DNA from: CAVYPR01 sp963770505 | GTDB taxonomy: Bacteria; Actinomycetota; Acidimicrobiia; Acidimicrobiales; RAAP-2 | Assembly (NCBI GenBank): GCA_963770505.1 | Contig: CAVYPR010000003.1 | Location: 186,001 to 250,000, forward strand | Direction of reading: 5' to 3' | Length of the DNA: 64,000 bases | In this document: positions 55,628-64,000 of the stretch, in pieces | Position numbering within the stretch: position 1 is the first letter of the stretch | Layout of the letters: each line of letters begins with the position of its first letter | Translations under genes and position numbers: made by a program | Notes under the pieces: model-generated | Told to the model about the DNA's origin: nothing | Databases searched by the model: none | The model's input: the letters and a program-made list of their open reading frames with translations, nothing else

Positions 55628-55843
55628 GTGAACCCCTCTCTGACCTCGCAGATGGTCGAGGACCGGCGGCACGAGATGGAGGGCCTGGCCGCAAGCGGAC
55701 GGGCCGGGCCGCGTAGAGCACGGCGCCGACGCAGCCGGCCCCTGTCCCGCTGGATCGGCGTGGTGCTCATCCGTGCCGGGCGGCGGTTGGCCGGGCCCGA
55801 GGAGCAGCTCCGGGCACCGGTGACCCTTCTCAAGTCGCGCTGA
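55628..55843 (+). CDS. Small basic protein
   Basis: A GTG at 55628 gives 71 residues: NPSLTSQMVEDRRHEMEGLA, then an Arg-rich segment (RRARRRRSRPLSRW), a short hydrophobic patch (IGVVLIRAGRRL) and VTLLKSR. Small proteins with an N-terminal 'DRR-x-E' helix, an Arg cluster and a hydrophobic patch are common in actinobacteria and have no known role. It is divergent from the ArsR regulator, whose promoter lies in the 93-base gap. Confidence 0.45.
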   Translation: MNPSLTSQMVEDRRHEMEGLAASGRAGPRRARRRRSRPLSRWIGVVLIRAGRRLAGPEEQLRAPVTLLKSR

Positions 55844-56100
55844 TCTGCGTCGCCGGCTGTTCCGGGCCGAGGCGAGGGCCCTCCGGGCGCGCCCGGCGGG
55901 CTTGCGCCCGTGATGACCACCCACCGATCCGTCGGTCGGGTGGGCCGCCGAGCGCTCCGTACGGGCACACCGAGGTCTCTCGGCCGGGGCCGACGTCGAC
56001 CGCCGAAGGTGGGCCCGGGGCCCGCGACGCGGTAGGCGTCCCGACGACCACCGGTGGTTCCGGACCGGCCGTCCACCGGCGGTTCCAGGAAACGGAGCAC

Positions 56101-56128
56101 TACACTGGGCGGGGGCCGTTACGGCCCC
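56101..56128 (+). promoter_or_regulatory. sufD promoter candidate and leader hairpin
   Basis: TACACT at 56101-56106 could be a -10, followed by a hairpin GGGGCC-GTTAC-GGCCCC at 56112-56128 in the leader of about 65 bases before the sufD ATG. sufD and sufB, the two genes of the locus with untranslated leaders, both have a stem in that leader. Function unproven. Confidence 0.35.
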
Positions 56129-56175
56129 TGTCGTCTGTCCCGGGTCGGCAACCGACGCCGTCGGACCGTGCCCGG

Positions 56176-57483
56176 ATGAGGAAAGGTCGAGCCCTGCACT
56201 TCACTGCCGATGCCTGCGCCGGTCTGCCCGGCCCAGAGTGGCTCCGCCGCCGGCGGTCGGAGGCCTTCGGGGAGTTCGAGTCGATGCCGCTCCCCTCGGA
56301 GAAGGAGGAGGTCTGGCGGTACTCGCCGATCGACCGGCTCGATCTCGGGGCCTACGCGCCGGCCAACGGCGACGGCCCACCTCCCGCCGCCCTGGTCGCC
56401 GAGGTGGGCGCCGACGTGTCGCCTCACGCCGCGCTGGTTGGGGTCAACGGCGGGAGGCTCGTCTCGGTCTCCCGCCCGGCACTCCCCGGGCAGGTGACGG
56501 TGGCCGGCCTGCGCGAGGTGGCCGATGGCGGCCGACTGCTGGGCACGGTCCTCTCCGGTGGCGACGCGCTGGTCCGCCTCAACGACTCGTTCATGCCCGA
56601 TGCCGTCGTGGTCGACGTGCCGGCAGGTGTCGTCGTGGAGGAGCCGATCGTGGTGGTCCACTGGTGCGCGGGCCCGGTCGAGGGCGGTCCGTCGCCGGCC
56701 TGGTTCCCCCGCACGGTGGTACGGGTGGGCGACGGCGGCCGGGCGTCAGTGGTCGAGGTGCTGGCCGGCGCCCCCGACGGGACGGAGACGCTCGTGGTGC
56801 CGGTGACCGAGCTGTCGGTCGGCGACGGCGGCCACCTCTCCTACGTCTCGCTCCAGGAGCTCGGCCTGGCGGCCTGGCACATCGGGCGTCTGTCCGGCAC
56901 GGCCGGACGTGACGCGGTGCTCTCGGTGTTCACGGCCGGCCTGGGCGGCGCCTACGACCGCGCCCGGACCGATGCCTCGGCGGACGGCACCGGCGCCCGC
57001 TGCGAGCTGCGCTCGGCCTACCTGGGCACCGGGGAGCAGGTGCACGACGTGCGGACCATGCAGGAGCACCGGGCGCCCCGCACCACGAGCGACCTCCTCT
57101 GCAAGGGGGCCGTCGCCGGCTCCTCGCGCTCGGTCTACAGCGGGTTGATCAGGGTCGAGCGCGGTGCCGTGCGCACCGAGGCCTTCCAGACCAACCACAA
57201 CCTGGTCCTCGACGTCCGCGCCCACGCCGACTCGGTGCCCAACCTCGACATCGAGGAGAACGACGTGCGCTGCAGCCACGCCTCGACGGTCGGGCCGATC
57301 GACGAGGACCAGCGCTACTACCTCGAGTCCCGCGGCGTGTCGCCCGAGCGGGCGGAGCGCCTGATCGTGCTCGGGTTCTTCGAGGACGTGATCGACCGGT
57401 CCCCGGTGCCCGCCGCCGCCGGCCGCCTTCGGCGCCATGTCACCTCGAGGCTCGTCCAGGCGCTGGAGGCCGGCGGTGGGTGA
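56176..57483 (+). CDS. sufD: Fe-S cluster assembly protein SufD
   Basis: A 435-residue SufB/SufD-family protein. The N-terminus EWLRRRRSEAFGEFESMPLP, SEKEEVWRYSPIDRLDL is the SufD-type start (W-R-Y/F). The beta-helix core has RLNDSFMPDAVVVDVPAGVV, EHRAPRTTSDLLCKGAVAGS, SVYSGLIRVERGAVRTEAFQ, TNHNLVLDVRAHADSVPNLD, IEENDVRCSHASTVGPIDED and the closing YYLESRGVSPERAERLIVLG. The His in CSHASTVG corresponds to the conserved SufD His next to the SufB interface. It pairs with SufB in the SufBC2D scaffold. The following Rieske gene starts inside its 3' end. Confidence 0.9.
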   Translation: MRKGRALHFTADACAGLPGPEWLRRRRSEAFGEFESMPLPSEKEEVWRYSPIDRLDLGAYAPANGDGPPPAALVAEVGADVSPHAALVGVNGGRLVSVSRPALPGQVTVAGLREVADGGRLLGTVLSGGDALVRLNDSFMPDAVVVDVPAGVVVEEPIVVVHWCAGPVEGGPSPAWFPRTVVRVGDGGRASVVEVLAGAPDGTETLVVPVTELSVGDGGHLSYVSLQELGLAAWHIGRLSGTAGRDAVLSVFTAGLGGAYDRARTDASADGTGARCELRSAYLGTGEQVHDVRTMQEHRAPRTTSDLLCKGAVAGSSRSVYSGLIRVERGAVRTEAFQTNHNLVLDVRAHADSVPNLDIEENDVRCSHASTVGPIDEDQRYYLESRGVSPERAERLIVLGFFEDVIDRSPVPAAAGRLRRHVTSRLVQALEAGGG

Positions 57484-57793
57484 GCGGGTGACCCTCTGCC
57501 GCCGGGACGACCTGGCTTCCGGGCAGGTCCGCCGGTTCGACGGCGACGGCTACCGCCTCGCCCTCGTGCGCATCGGCGACGAGTTCTACGCCCTCGGCGA
57601 CCGCTGCAGCCACGAGGACTACTCCCTGTCGGAGGGTGAGGTGTGGGAGAACGAGTGCGAGCTCGAATGCCCCCGGCACGGCAGCACCTTCGACCTGCGC
57701 ACCGGCGAGGCCTGCACGTTGCCGGCCACCAAGCCCGTCCCCGTCTACGCGGTGGAGCTGGTCGGCGACGAGGTCACGGTGGTGCTGCCGTGA
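57476..57793 (+). CDS. Rieske-type [2Fe-2S] ferredoxin of the suf operon
   Basis: A 105-residue protein from the GTG at 57476, overlapping sufD by eight bases. The two cluster-binding motifs are C-x-H (DRCSHEDYSLSEGEV) and C-x2-H (LECPRHGSTFDLRTG). PVYAVELVGDEVTVVLP closes the Rieske fold. Non-haem Rieske ferredoxins of this type are regularly found between sufD and sufC in actinobacteria and are thought to carry electrons; the exact role in assembly is unknown. Its stop overlaps the sufC start (GTGA). Confidence 0.88.
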   Translation: MGERVTLCRRDDLASGQVRRFDGDGYRLALVRIGDEFYALGDRCSHEDYSLSEGEVWENECELECPRHGSTFDLRTGEACTLPATKPVPVYAVELVGDEVTVVLP

Positions 57794-58533
57794 GCACCCA
57801 CGTCCTCGAGGTCCGCGACCTGCACGCCAGCGCCGGGGGGCGTGAGGTCGTCCACGGGGTGGACCTCACGGTGGCCTCCGGTGAGGTGCACGTCGTGATG
57901 GGCCCCAACGGCTCGGGCAAGAGCACCCTGGCCCACGCCCTGATGGGGAGGCCCGGCACCGAGGTCACCGGTGGCAGCATCCTCCTCGACGGCGAGGAGC
58001 TCGTCGGCCGGCCGTCGTGGGAGCGGGCCCGGGCCGGGCTGTTCCTCGCCCTCCAGCAACCGATCGAGGTCCCCGGGGTCCGGCTGGACCAGGTGATGGC
58101 CGAGGCGCTCGCCGACCGGGGCGAGCACCCGGCCGACGGCACCGTGGCGGCTCGCCTGGGGGCGGAGGCCGAGGCCATCGGCTTCGACGCCAAGTTCCTC
58201 GAGCGGCCCCTCAACGTGGACCTCTCCGGAGGCGAGCGCAAGCGCAACGAGATGGTGCAGCTCGGCGTGCTCCGCCCTCCGTTCTGCATCCTCGACGAGA
58301 TCGACTCAGGCCTCGACGTCGACGCCCTGGGGGCGGTGGCCAGGCGGCTCGAGTGGGCCACCGCCGAGTGGGGGCTGGGCGTGCTCGCCGTGACCCACTT
58401 CCGCCGGCTCCTGGTCGAGCTCCGGGCGGACGCCGTCCACGTGCTGATCGGCGGCCGGCTCGTGGCCTCGGGCGGCCCTGAGCTGGCCCAGGAGCTCGAG
58501 CGCACCGGCTACGCCGGGTACGGGCTCGCCTAA
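57790..58533 (+). CDS. sufC: Fe-S assembly ATPase SufC (copy 1, in the sufD operon)
   Basis: A 247-residue ABC ATPase. Walker A VVMGPNGSGKSTLAHALMG, Q-loop LFLALQQPIEVPG, signature LSGGERKRNEMVQ, Walker B FCILDEIDSGLDVDAL, H-loop VLAVTHFRRLLVE. SGGERKRNE and the DE-I/T-DSGLD stretch are specific to SufC. GTG start at 57790 inside the Rieske stop. Differences from copy 2 (61938): DEIDSGLD instead of DETDSGLD, QQP rather than QYP in the Q-loop, and a shorter middle region. It drives conformational change in SufBC2D. Confidence 0.9.
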   Translation: MSTHVLEVRDLHASAGGREVVHGVDLTVASGEVHVVMGPNGSGKSTLAHALMGRPGTEVTGGSILLDGEELVGRPSWERARAGLFLALQQPIEVPGVRLDQVMAEALADRGEHPADGTVAARLGAEAEAIGFDAKFLERPLNVDLSGGERKRNEMVQLGVLRPPFCILDEIDSGLDVDALGAVARRLEWATAEWGLGVLAVTHFRRLLVELRADAVHVLIGGRLVASGGPELAQELERTGYAGYGLA

Positions 58534-58596
58534 TCGCCACCTGACGGGAACCTGACGCAGGCGCCCCCCTGGCCTCGGTTTTCGCGCCGCAGAGAC

Positions 58597-58602
58597 TACC
58601 GT
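58597..58602 (+). promoter_or_regulatory. -10 element for a leaderless LCP mRNA
   Basis: TACCGT ends 6 bases before the ATG at 58609, with no ribosome binding site. Confidence 0.5.
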
Positions 58603-58608
58603 TGAGCC

Positions 58609-60090
58609 ATGGTCAGCGGTCGTCCGCCGGACGGCGCGGCCGAACCCCCGCCCCGTCGCCGAGGCCGGCATTCGTCGAACGAAGAGGGGCTGCGCGCCCT
58701 CGGCTCGCAGCTGGAGGGGTCCGACCGCGGCGACGTCGACAGCGAGGAGAAGCTGCGCGCCCTGGGGGCGCAGGTGGAGGGGACCGACCAGGGCCCCGTC
58801 GCCAACGAGGAGGGGTTGCGGGCGCTCGGCCAGCGGGTCGACGAGGCCGCCGCCGCCGGGGGGAAGAAGGGCGGGAGGCGGCACTGGAGCACCCGCCGCA
58901 AGATCCTCGTGCCGGTGATCGCCCTGTTGGTGCTGGCCCTCATCCTGGTGGCTGGCGCCTACGGCTACGCCCGCTACCGCTACGACCAGATCCGCAAGGT
59001 GACCATCGCCTCCGAGCATCAGCAGGTCACAGGCCAGCCTTTCAACGTGCTGGTCATCGGCTCGGACTCACGGGTCGGCAACCAGGCGGGCACACAGAAG
59101 TACGGGACAGCGACACTGGTGGGCGGTCAGCGCAGCGACGTGATCATGGTCTGGCACATCGTGCCCTCCACCCGGCAGATCACCATCCTCTCGATCCCCC
59201 GCGACACGCTCGTGTCGATGGTGGGCAAGAACGTCACAACATTCGGGAAGTTCAACCGCATCAACTCCTCCTACAACAAGGGGCCGACACTGCTGGTCCA
59301 GACCATCCAGGACAACTTCGGGATCCCCATCAACCACGTGCTCCAGGTCGACTTCGCCGGCTTCAAGGGAGCGGTCAATGCCCTCGGTGGGGTCTACCTG
59401 GACTTCAAGTACCCGGCTCGCGACGCACTCTCGGGTCTGGACATCACCACCCCGGGGTGCCAGCTGCTGGCCGGCACACAGGCGCTGGCGGTGGCCCGCA
59501 GCCGCCACTACCAGTACTACGCCACAACAGAGTGGCAGACAGACCCGACGGGTGACTTCGGCCGCATCAAGCGCCAGGACGCCTTCTTGAGGGCGCTGGT
59601 CGACGCGGCCAAGTCCAAGTACAACCCGCTGACCATCAACGCCTTCTTGGGATCGCTCCCCCAGGGGATCGTCATCGACACACACCTGTCCCTGGGCGAC
59701 CTGCTCGGCCTGGCCGAGGACTTCCACTCGATCAACCCCACAGCCATCAAGACCCTGACGTTGCCGACGTTCTCCACCGGCTACGTGACACCGTGGGGCG
59801 ACATCCTGTTCGTCCAGCAGCCCGAGGCCCAGCAGCTGCTCGTCTCGGTGTTCGGCAGCGAGCTGACCACGCCCTCCTCGCCCCCGCCGAACACAGCGCT
59901 GGTCCCGTCCCCGCCCCCCGATCTCACCTCGGGCGGAGCGGCGGCGGGCGCGGGGACACCGACGCCCACGTCGACAGCCGGGGCTTCTGCGACAGGCGCC
60001 GCCACGAGCTCGACCGCCGCCCCGTCGACCACCACGACGACCGAGCCCCCGGCCCCCTCGTTCGACCCGGTCCCCTGCAAGCCGGGTTGA
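58609..60090 (+). CDS. LytR-CpsA-Psr (LCP) family glycopolymer transferase
   Basis: A 493-residue type II membrane protein. The cytoplasmic N-terminus carries three copies of a motif of about 22 residues (NEEGLRALGSQLEGSD, SEEKLRALGAQVEGTD, NEEGLRALGQRVDE), followed by one membrane segment at about 100-121 (ILVPVIALLVLALILVAGAY). The LCP domain has NVLVIGSDSRVG, RSDVIMVWHIVPSTRQITIL, SIPRDTLVSM (conserved Arg-Asp), FNRINSSYNKGPTLLVQTI, ALAVARSRHY and DFGRIKRQDAFLRAL. These Asp and Arg residues bind the polyprenyl-phosphate donor. The tail is Pro/Thr-rich and ends CKPG. It attaches secondary wall polymers to peptidoglycan. The frame is intact. Confidence 0.88.
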   Translation: MVSGRPPDGAAEPPPRRRGRHSSNEEGLRALGSQLEGSDRGDVDSEEKLRALGAQVEGTDQGPVANEEGLRALGQRVDEAAAAGGKKGGRRHWSTRRKILVPVIALLVLALILVAGAYGYARYRYDQIRKVTIASEHQQVTGQPFNVLVIGSDSRVGNQAGTQKYGTATLVGGQRSDVIMVWHIVPSTRQITILSIPRDTLVSMVGKNVTTFGKFNRINSSYNKGPTLLVQTIQDNFGIPINHVLQVDFAGFKGAVNALGGVYLDFKYPARDALSGLDITTPGCQLLAGTQALAVARSRHYQYYATTEWQTDPTGDFGRIKRQDAFLRALVDAAKSKYNPLTINAFLGSLPQGIVIDTHLSLGDLLGLAEDFHSINPTAIKTLTLPTFSTGYVTPWGDILFVQQPEAQQLLVSVFGSELTTPSSPPPNTALVPSPPPDLTSGGAAAGAGTPTPTSTAGASATGAATSSTAAPSTTTTTEPPAPSFDPVPCKPG

Positions 60091-60110
60091 GCGGGCCGGC
60101 GCCACCGGCA

Positions 60111-60137
60111 CCGGGCCTCGGCCCGGGTGGTCCCGGG
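60111..60137. terminator. Palindromic hairpins between convergent LCP and sufU
   Basis: CCGGGC-CTCG-GCCCGG (60111-60126) and CCCGGG-TGGT-CCCGGG (60122-60137) are two alternative 6-base stems in the 57-base gap between convergent genes; they could act as a bidirectional terminator. Confidence 0.35.
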
Positions 60138-60147
60138 CCGACCGGGG

Positions 60148-60630
60148 TCAGCCGGCCGCCGCCTCCTCGAGGCCCTGGGCGAGGGCGTTCCAGCTGAGGG
60201 TGGCGCACTTGATGCGGACCGGGAACTTCACGACCCCCTGGAGGGCGGCGAGCTCGCCCAGCTTCTCGAGGTCGACCGCTTCTGCGGCCTCGTCGTCGCC
60301 CTCGCCGTCCCCGCCGAGCGACGCCTCGTGGATCGACATCATCGACTTGAACGTGCGGATCAGCCGGTGGACGTCCTCGAGGGACTGGCCCTTCACCGCG
60401 CCGGACATGAGCGACGCCGAGGACTGGCTGATCGAGCAGCCCGTCCCGCCCACCTTGATGTCGACCAACTTGTCGCCGTCGACCTCGAAGGTCACCACGA
60501 CCTCGTCTCCGCAGAGCGGGTTGAACCCCTCCACCCGGCGGGCCGGCGGCGACGGGAGCTCGCCGCGGTTGCGGGGGGAGCGGTAGTGGTCGAGGATGAT
60601 CTCGCGGTAGAGCTCCTCGAGATCGGGCAT
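60148..60630 (-). CDS. sufU: Fe-S assembly scaffold/sulfur acceptor SufU
   Basis: About 160 residues from ATG 60630. DLEELYREIILDHYRSPRNR is the SufU/IscU start; the three ligand Cys are in NPLCGDEVVVTFEV, GGTGCSISQSSASLMSGAVK and RIKCATLSWNALAQG. The insert of about 20 residues between positions about 95 and 120 (GGDGEGDDEAAEAVD) is the GD-rich insertion that separates SufU from IscU. It accepts sulfur from SufS with zinc at the active site. It lies downstream of sufS in the same minus-strand operon. Confidence 0.88.
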   Translation of the reverse strand: MPDLEELYREIILDHYRSPRNRGELPSPPARRVEGFNPLCGDEVVVTFEVDGDKLVDIKVGGTGCSISQSSASLMSGAVKGQSLEDVHRLIRTFKSMMSIHEASLGGDGEGDDEAAEAVDLEKLGELAALQGVVKFPVRIKCATLSWNALAQGLEEAAAG

Positions 60631-60670
60631 CAGGCCTCCCACCCCCTGAGCTGGGGGGACTCGTGCAGGA

Positions 60671-61936
60671 TCACCCGAACAACCTACCGGCTTCGATCAG
60701 GCCCTCGATCAGGACGTCGATGTCGTGCTCGTCGTTGTAGGGGCCGATGGAGGCCCGCGCCGTGGCCGGCACGCCCAGGCGGCGCATGAGCGGCTTGGCG
60801 CAGTGGTGGCCCGGCCGGACGCACACCCCGAACTGGTCGAGCACCTGGGCCAGGTCGTGCGGGTGGACGTCGCGCACGGCCAGGGAGAGCACCCCGCCCC
60901 GGTCGTCGCCGGCCGGTGGCCCGAAGACCCGGCAGCGGTCCCCGAGCCGGTCGGCCAGGGCCCCGAGGGCGTAGGCCGTGAGGTTCCGCTCGTGCTGGCG
61001 GAGCCGTTCCATCCCGAGGACCTCGAGGTAGGCGACGGCGGCGGACAGGCCGACCGCCTCGGCGATGGGCGGCGTCCCGGCCTCGAAGCGCTGGGGCGGG
61101 TCGGCGGCCAGGAAGCGGTCGGTGCGGACGTCGAGGATCATGCCGCCCCCGCCGATGAAGGGGGGCATCTCCTCGAGGAGCTCGGCCCGCGCCCACAGCA
61201 CCCCGATGCCGGTGGGCCCGAACATCTTGTGGGCCGAGAAGGCCAGGAAGTCGGCGCCGCTCGCCACCACGTCGACCGGCTGGTGGGGCACCAGCTGGGC
61301 CCCGTCGGCCACGACCAGGGCGCCGACGGCGTGCGCCGCCCGGGCGATCTCGGGCAGCGGGTTGATGGTGCCGAGCACGTTGGACATGGCCGAGACCCCG
61401 ACCAGCTTCACCCCGTCCAGGGCCCGGTCGAGGCCGCTCAGGTCGAGCCGGCCGTCGTCGTCGACGGGCAGGTACCGGAGCTCGACGCCCCGCTCGTCGG
61501 CCAGCATGAGCCACGGGACGATGTTGGCGTGGTGCTCCATCTCGGTGAGCAGCACGGCGTCGCCGGCGGCCAGGCGGGGCCGTCCCCACGAGTGGGCCAC
61601 CAGGTTGAGCGACTCGGTGGCGTTCTTGGTGAAGACGATCTCCCGGGCGGGGTCGGGCGCGCCGATGAAGCGACCGATGTCGACCCGGGCCTGCTCGTAG
61701 AGGCGGGTCGCCTCCTCGGCGGTGGCGTAGACGCCGCGGTGGACGTTGGCGTGGGTGGTCTCGTAGTAGTGGTCCATGGCCGCCAGCACCTGGCGGGGCT
61801 GGAGGGCGGTGGCGGCCGAGTCGAGGTAGACGATCGGGCGGTCGTGCACCGTGCGGGAGAGGAGGGGGAAGTCCTTGCGGAGCACTTCCACGTCGATCGG
61901 CCCCAGGCCCGGCGCCGGCGCGGCGGCCCCGGTCAC
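60671..61936 (-). CDS. sufS: Cysteine desulfurase SufS
   Basis: About 421 residues, PLP-dependent. DFPLLSRTVHDRPIVYLDSA, TTHANVHRGVYATAEEATRL, FTKNATESLNLVAHSWG, LLTEMEHHANIVPW, ADGAQLVPHQPVDVVASGAD, the PLP Lys in FLAFSAHKMFGPTGIGVLW and the persulfide Cys in CVRPGHHCAKPLMRRL. This set places it in the SufS (group II) desulfurases. The GTG at 61936 is two bases after the sufC2 stop; a start inside sufC2 at 61966 is possible. It gives sulfur to SufU. Confidence 0.9.
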   Translation of the reverse strand: MTGAAAPAPGLGPIDVEVLRKDFPLLSRTVHDRPIVYLDSAATALQPRQVLAAMDHYYETTHANVHRGVYATAEEATRLYEQARVDIGRFIGAPDPAREIVFTKNATESLNLVAHSWGRPRLAAGDAVLLTEMEHHANIVPWLMLADERGVELRYLPVDDDGRLDLSGLDRALDGVKLVGVSAMSNVLGTINPLPEIARAAHAVGALVVADGAQLVPHQPVDVVASGADFLAFSAHKMFGPTGIGVLWARAELLEEMPPFIGGGGMILDVRTDRFLAADPPQRFEAGTPPIAEAVGLSAAVAYLEVLGMERLRQHERNLTAYALGALADRLGDRCRVFGPPAGDDRGGVLSLAVRDVHPHDLAQVLDQFGVCVRPGHHCAKPLMRRLGVPATARASIGPYNDEHDIDVLIEGLIEAGRLFG

Positions 61937-61937
61937 C

Positions 61938-62699
<762 letters not shown>

Positions 62700-62767
62700 A
62701 AGTCTACCTCTTTGGTCACATTTCGACGACCGGGGTAGGGGAAATTCCCGGGCCCCCAGGCGGCCGA

Positions 62768-62773
62768 TACGCT
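62768..62773 (+). promoter_or_regulatory. -10 element for a leaderless glucosidase mRNA
   Basis: TACGCT ends 8 bases before the GTG at 62782, in the 82-base gap shared with the divergent sufC-sufS-sufU operon. There is no ribosome binding site. Confidence 0.45.
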
Positions 62774-62781
62774 GCCAGCCG

Positions 62782-64000
62782 GTGACGAACCCCTGGACCT
62801 ACGCCGGGAGGGTGGCCAGCCTGGGCGCCGGAGGGTCGGTGACCCTGGTCGACGAGTCCACCTTCGCCATCAGCGACCAGGCGGGGGACATTGTGCCCGG
62901 CGGCGCCCACGGGCTGTTCGTGCGCGACACCAGGGTCCTCTCCCGGCTCGAGCTGCGCATCGACGGGCGCCGGCTCGAGGGGCTGGCCGCGGTCGACCCC
63001 GACCCCTTCTGCGCCACCTTCGTCTCCCGGGGGCACCCCGCGGCCAACCGGTCCGACTCCACCCTGCTGGTGCGCCGGACCCGCTACGTGGGCCAGGGGA
63101 TGCGCGAGGACCTCGAACTGCGCAACTACGGCCCCGAGCCCAGCGTCTGCACGGTCGAGGGGTTCATCGACGCCGACTTCGCCGACCTGTTCGCCGTGAA
63201 GGAGGGCAGGGCCGGGACCGACCCCGACGGGGAGATCACCCGGGTGGTGGAGGACGGCACCCTCACCATCTCCTACCGCCGCGGCTCTACCAGCCGCGGG
63301 GTCCAGCTGCGCTTCTCCTCCCAGGGGGACACGGGCGACGGCGACGGGGCCCGGGTGTCGGGGTTCCGCATCACCGAGGACCACGTGTCGGCCGACGTGG
63401 TGGTGCCGTCGAGGGGCAGCTGGTCGGCGTGCTTGGAGGTCGTGCCCATCATCGAGTCCTCCCGCATCCTCCCCCGCTACCGCTGCGGGGAGCCGGTGGA
63501 GCGGGCCAAGCCCTCCGAACGCCTGGCCGAGTGGCGGCAGCGGGTCCCCCACGTCGAGACCGACCACCGCGGGCTCGCCGACGTGATCACCCGCAGCGCC
63601 GAGGACCTCGGGGCGCTGCGGATCTTCGACCCCGAGTTCCCCGAGCGCATGGTGGTGGCCGCCGGGGCCCCGTGGTTCATGACCGTGTTCGGGCGCGACT
63701 CGCTCCTCACCGCCTGGTCGGCCCTCCTGGTCGACCCCGGCCTGGCCCTCGGGGTGCTGCAGACCCTCGCCCGCTTCCAGGGGGCCGAGATCGACCCCGC
63801 CCACGAGGAGCAGCCCGGGCGCATCCTCCACGAGATGCGCTTCGGCGAGGCGGCCTCGCTGTCGCTCGGCGGGGGGAGCATCTACTACGGCACGGCCGAC
63901 GCCACCCCGCTCTTCGTCATGCTCCTGGGCGAGCTGCGCCGCTGGGGCCTGGCCCCCCAGCTGGTCGACGAGCTGCTGCCCAACGCCGAGCGCGCCCTGG
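62782..64000 (+). CDS. Glycogen-debranching-type glucosidase, N-terminal part (runs off the window)
   Basis: The GTG at 62782 opens a frame that continues to the window end (about 406 residues, incomplete). The first 200 residues are a glycogen-debranching N-terminal domain: TLVDESTFAISDQAGDIVPG, GLFVRDTRVLSRLELRIDG, LLVRRTRYVGQGMREDLELR, NYGPEPSVCTVEGFIDADFA, DLFAVKEGR. A linker leads to the (alpha/alpha)6 barrel start: VVAAGAPWFMTVFGRDSLLT and RILHEMRFGEAASL, GGSIYYGTADATPLFVMLL, the substrate-binding D/F-G-R-D motif of amylo-alpha-1,6-glucosidases. Members are cytoplasmic enzymes acting on glycogen or trehalose-related glucans. The catalytic residues of the C-terminal half are outside the window. 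Confidence 0.82.
   Translation, partial: MTNPWTYAGRVASLGAGGSVTLVDESTFAISDQAGDIVPGGAHGLFVRDTRVLSRLELRIDGRRLEGLAAVDPDPFCATFVSRGHPAANRSDSTLLVRRTRYVGQGMREDLELRNYGPEPSVCTVEGFIDADFADLFAVKEGRAGTDPDGEITRVVEDGTLTISYRRGSTSRGVQLRFSSQGDTGDGDGARVSGFRITEDHVSADVVVPSRGSWSACLEVVPIIESSRILPRYRCGEPVERAKPSERLAEWRQRVPHVETDHRGLADVITRSAEDLGALRIFDPEFPERMVVAAGAPWFMTVFGRDSLLTAWSALLVDPGLALGVLQTLARFQGAEIDPAHEEQPGRILHEMRFGEAASLSLGGGSIYYGTADATPLFVMLLGELRRWGLAPQLVDELLPNAERAL

Overview
The window is a 64 kb piece of a high-GC chromosome from an actinobacterium, most likely a member of the Acidimicrobiia. This rests on the gene content (FadA5/EchA19-type steroid or lipid genes, a split SUF locus, an N-terminally extended acyl-CoA dehydrogenase, an LCP protein, many leaderless starts) and on codon use; no rRNA or tRNA gene is present to fix the taxonomy.

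Layout. (1) About 1-12 kb is a mobile and accessory zone: a MobC/relaxase pair running off the left edge, two overlapping tyrosine recombinases, an IS110-type transposase, a broken membrane protein and a broken BNR-repeat protein in visibly lower-GC DNA, a TcmP plus DUF5131 (three-Cys-motif) gene pair, an orphan RHS tip with an unknown C-terminal domain followed by an overlapping small exported protein (toxin/immunity-like), a VapBC module, and the 3' end of an acyl-CoA dehydrogenase gene. (2) About 12-13.4 kb holds no convincing gene. (3) 13.5-28.1 kb is an extracellular-matrix or adhesin locus: a small membrane protein, two small secreted proteins with the post-signal motif of SipW-dependent TasA/CalY-like proteins, two IPT/TIG-domain proteins, and a giant (about 2,600-residue) repeat adhesin made of three families of tandem repeats. 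(4) 28.4-33.9 kb is a catabolic cluster (steroid-type thiolase, enoyl-CoA hydratase, thioesterase, acyl-CoA synthetase, SDR). Its two outward-facing promoter regions each carry a perfect 14-bp palindrome, TAGAAC-N2-GTTCTA, which fits the published KstR consensus TnnAACnnGTTnnA. (5) 33.9-50.5 kb is mixed housekeeping and metabolism: Lgt, NlpC/P60 hydrolase, dienelactone hydrolase, a malyl-CoA-lyase-like protein, acyl-CoA dehydrogenase, MaoC hydratase, MutY, epoxide hydrolase, MBL hydrolase, flavin reductase, LLM oxidoreductase, oligopeptidase B. (6) 50.6-62.7 kb is the SUF iron-sulfur assembly locus: sufB interrupted by a LAGLIDADG intein, sufD, a Rieske-type ferredoxin and sufC on the plus strand; then sufU, sufS and a second, divergent sufC on the minus strand. 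An LCP protein, a crotonase and an ArsR-type regulator lie between them. The window ends inside a glycogen-debranching-type glucosidase gene.

A caution that affects the whole window: many genes, including ordinary housekeeping ones (mutY, oligopeptidase B, the thiolase, the intein in sufB, the lyase at 37.2 kb), are broken by single-base frameshifts, often an extra base in a short G or C run. Because protein similarity resumes at once in another frame, most of these look like sequencing or assembly indels rather than real pseudogenes. In the tables below a gene is therefore drawn over its whole extent and the frameshift is stated.
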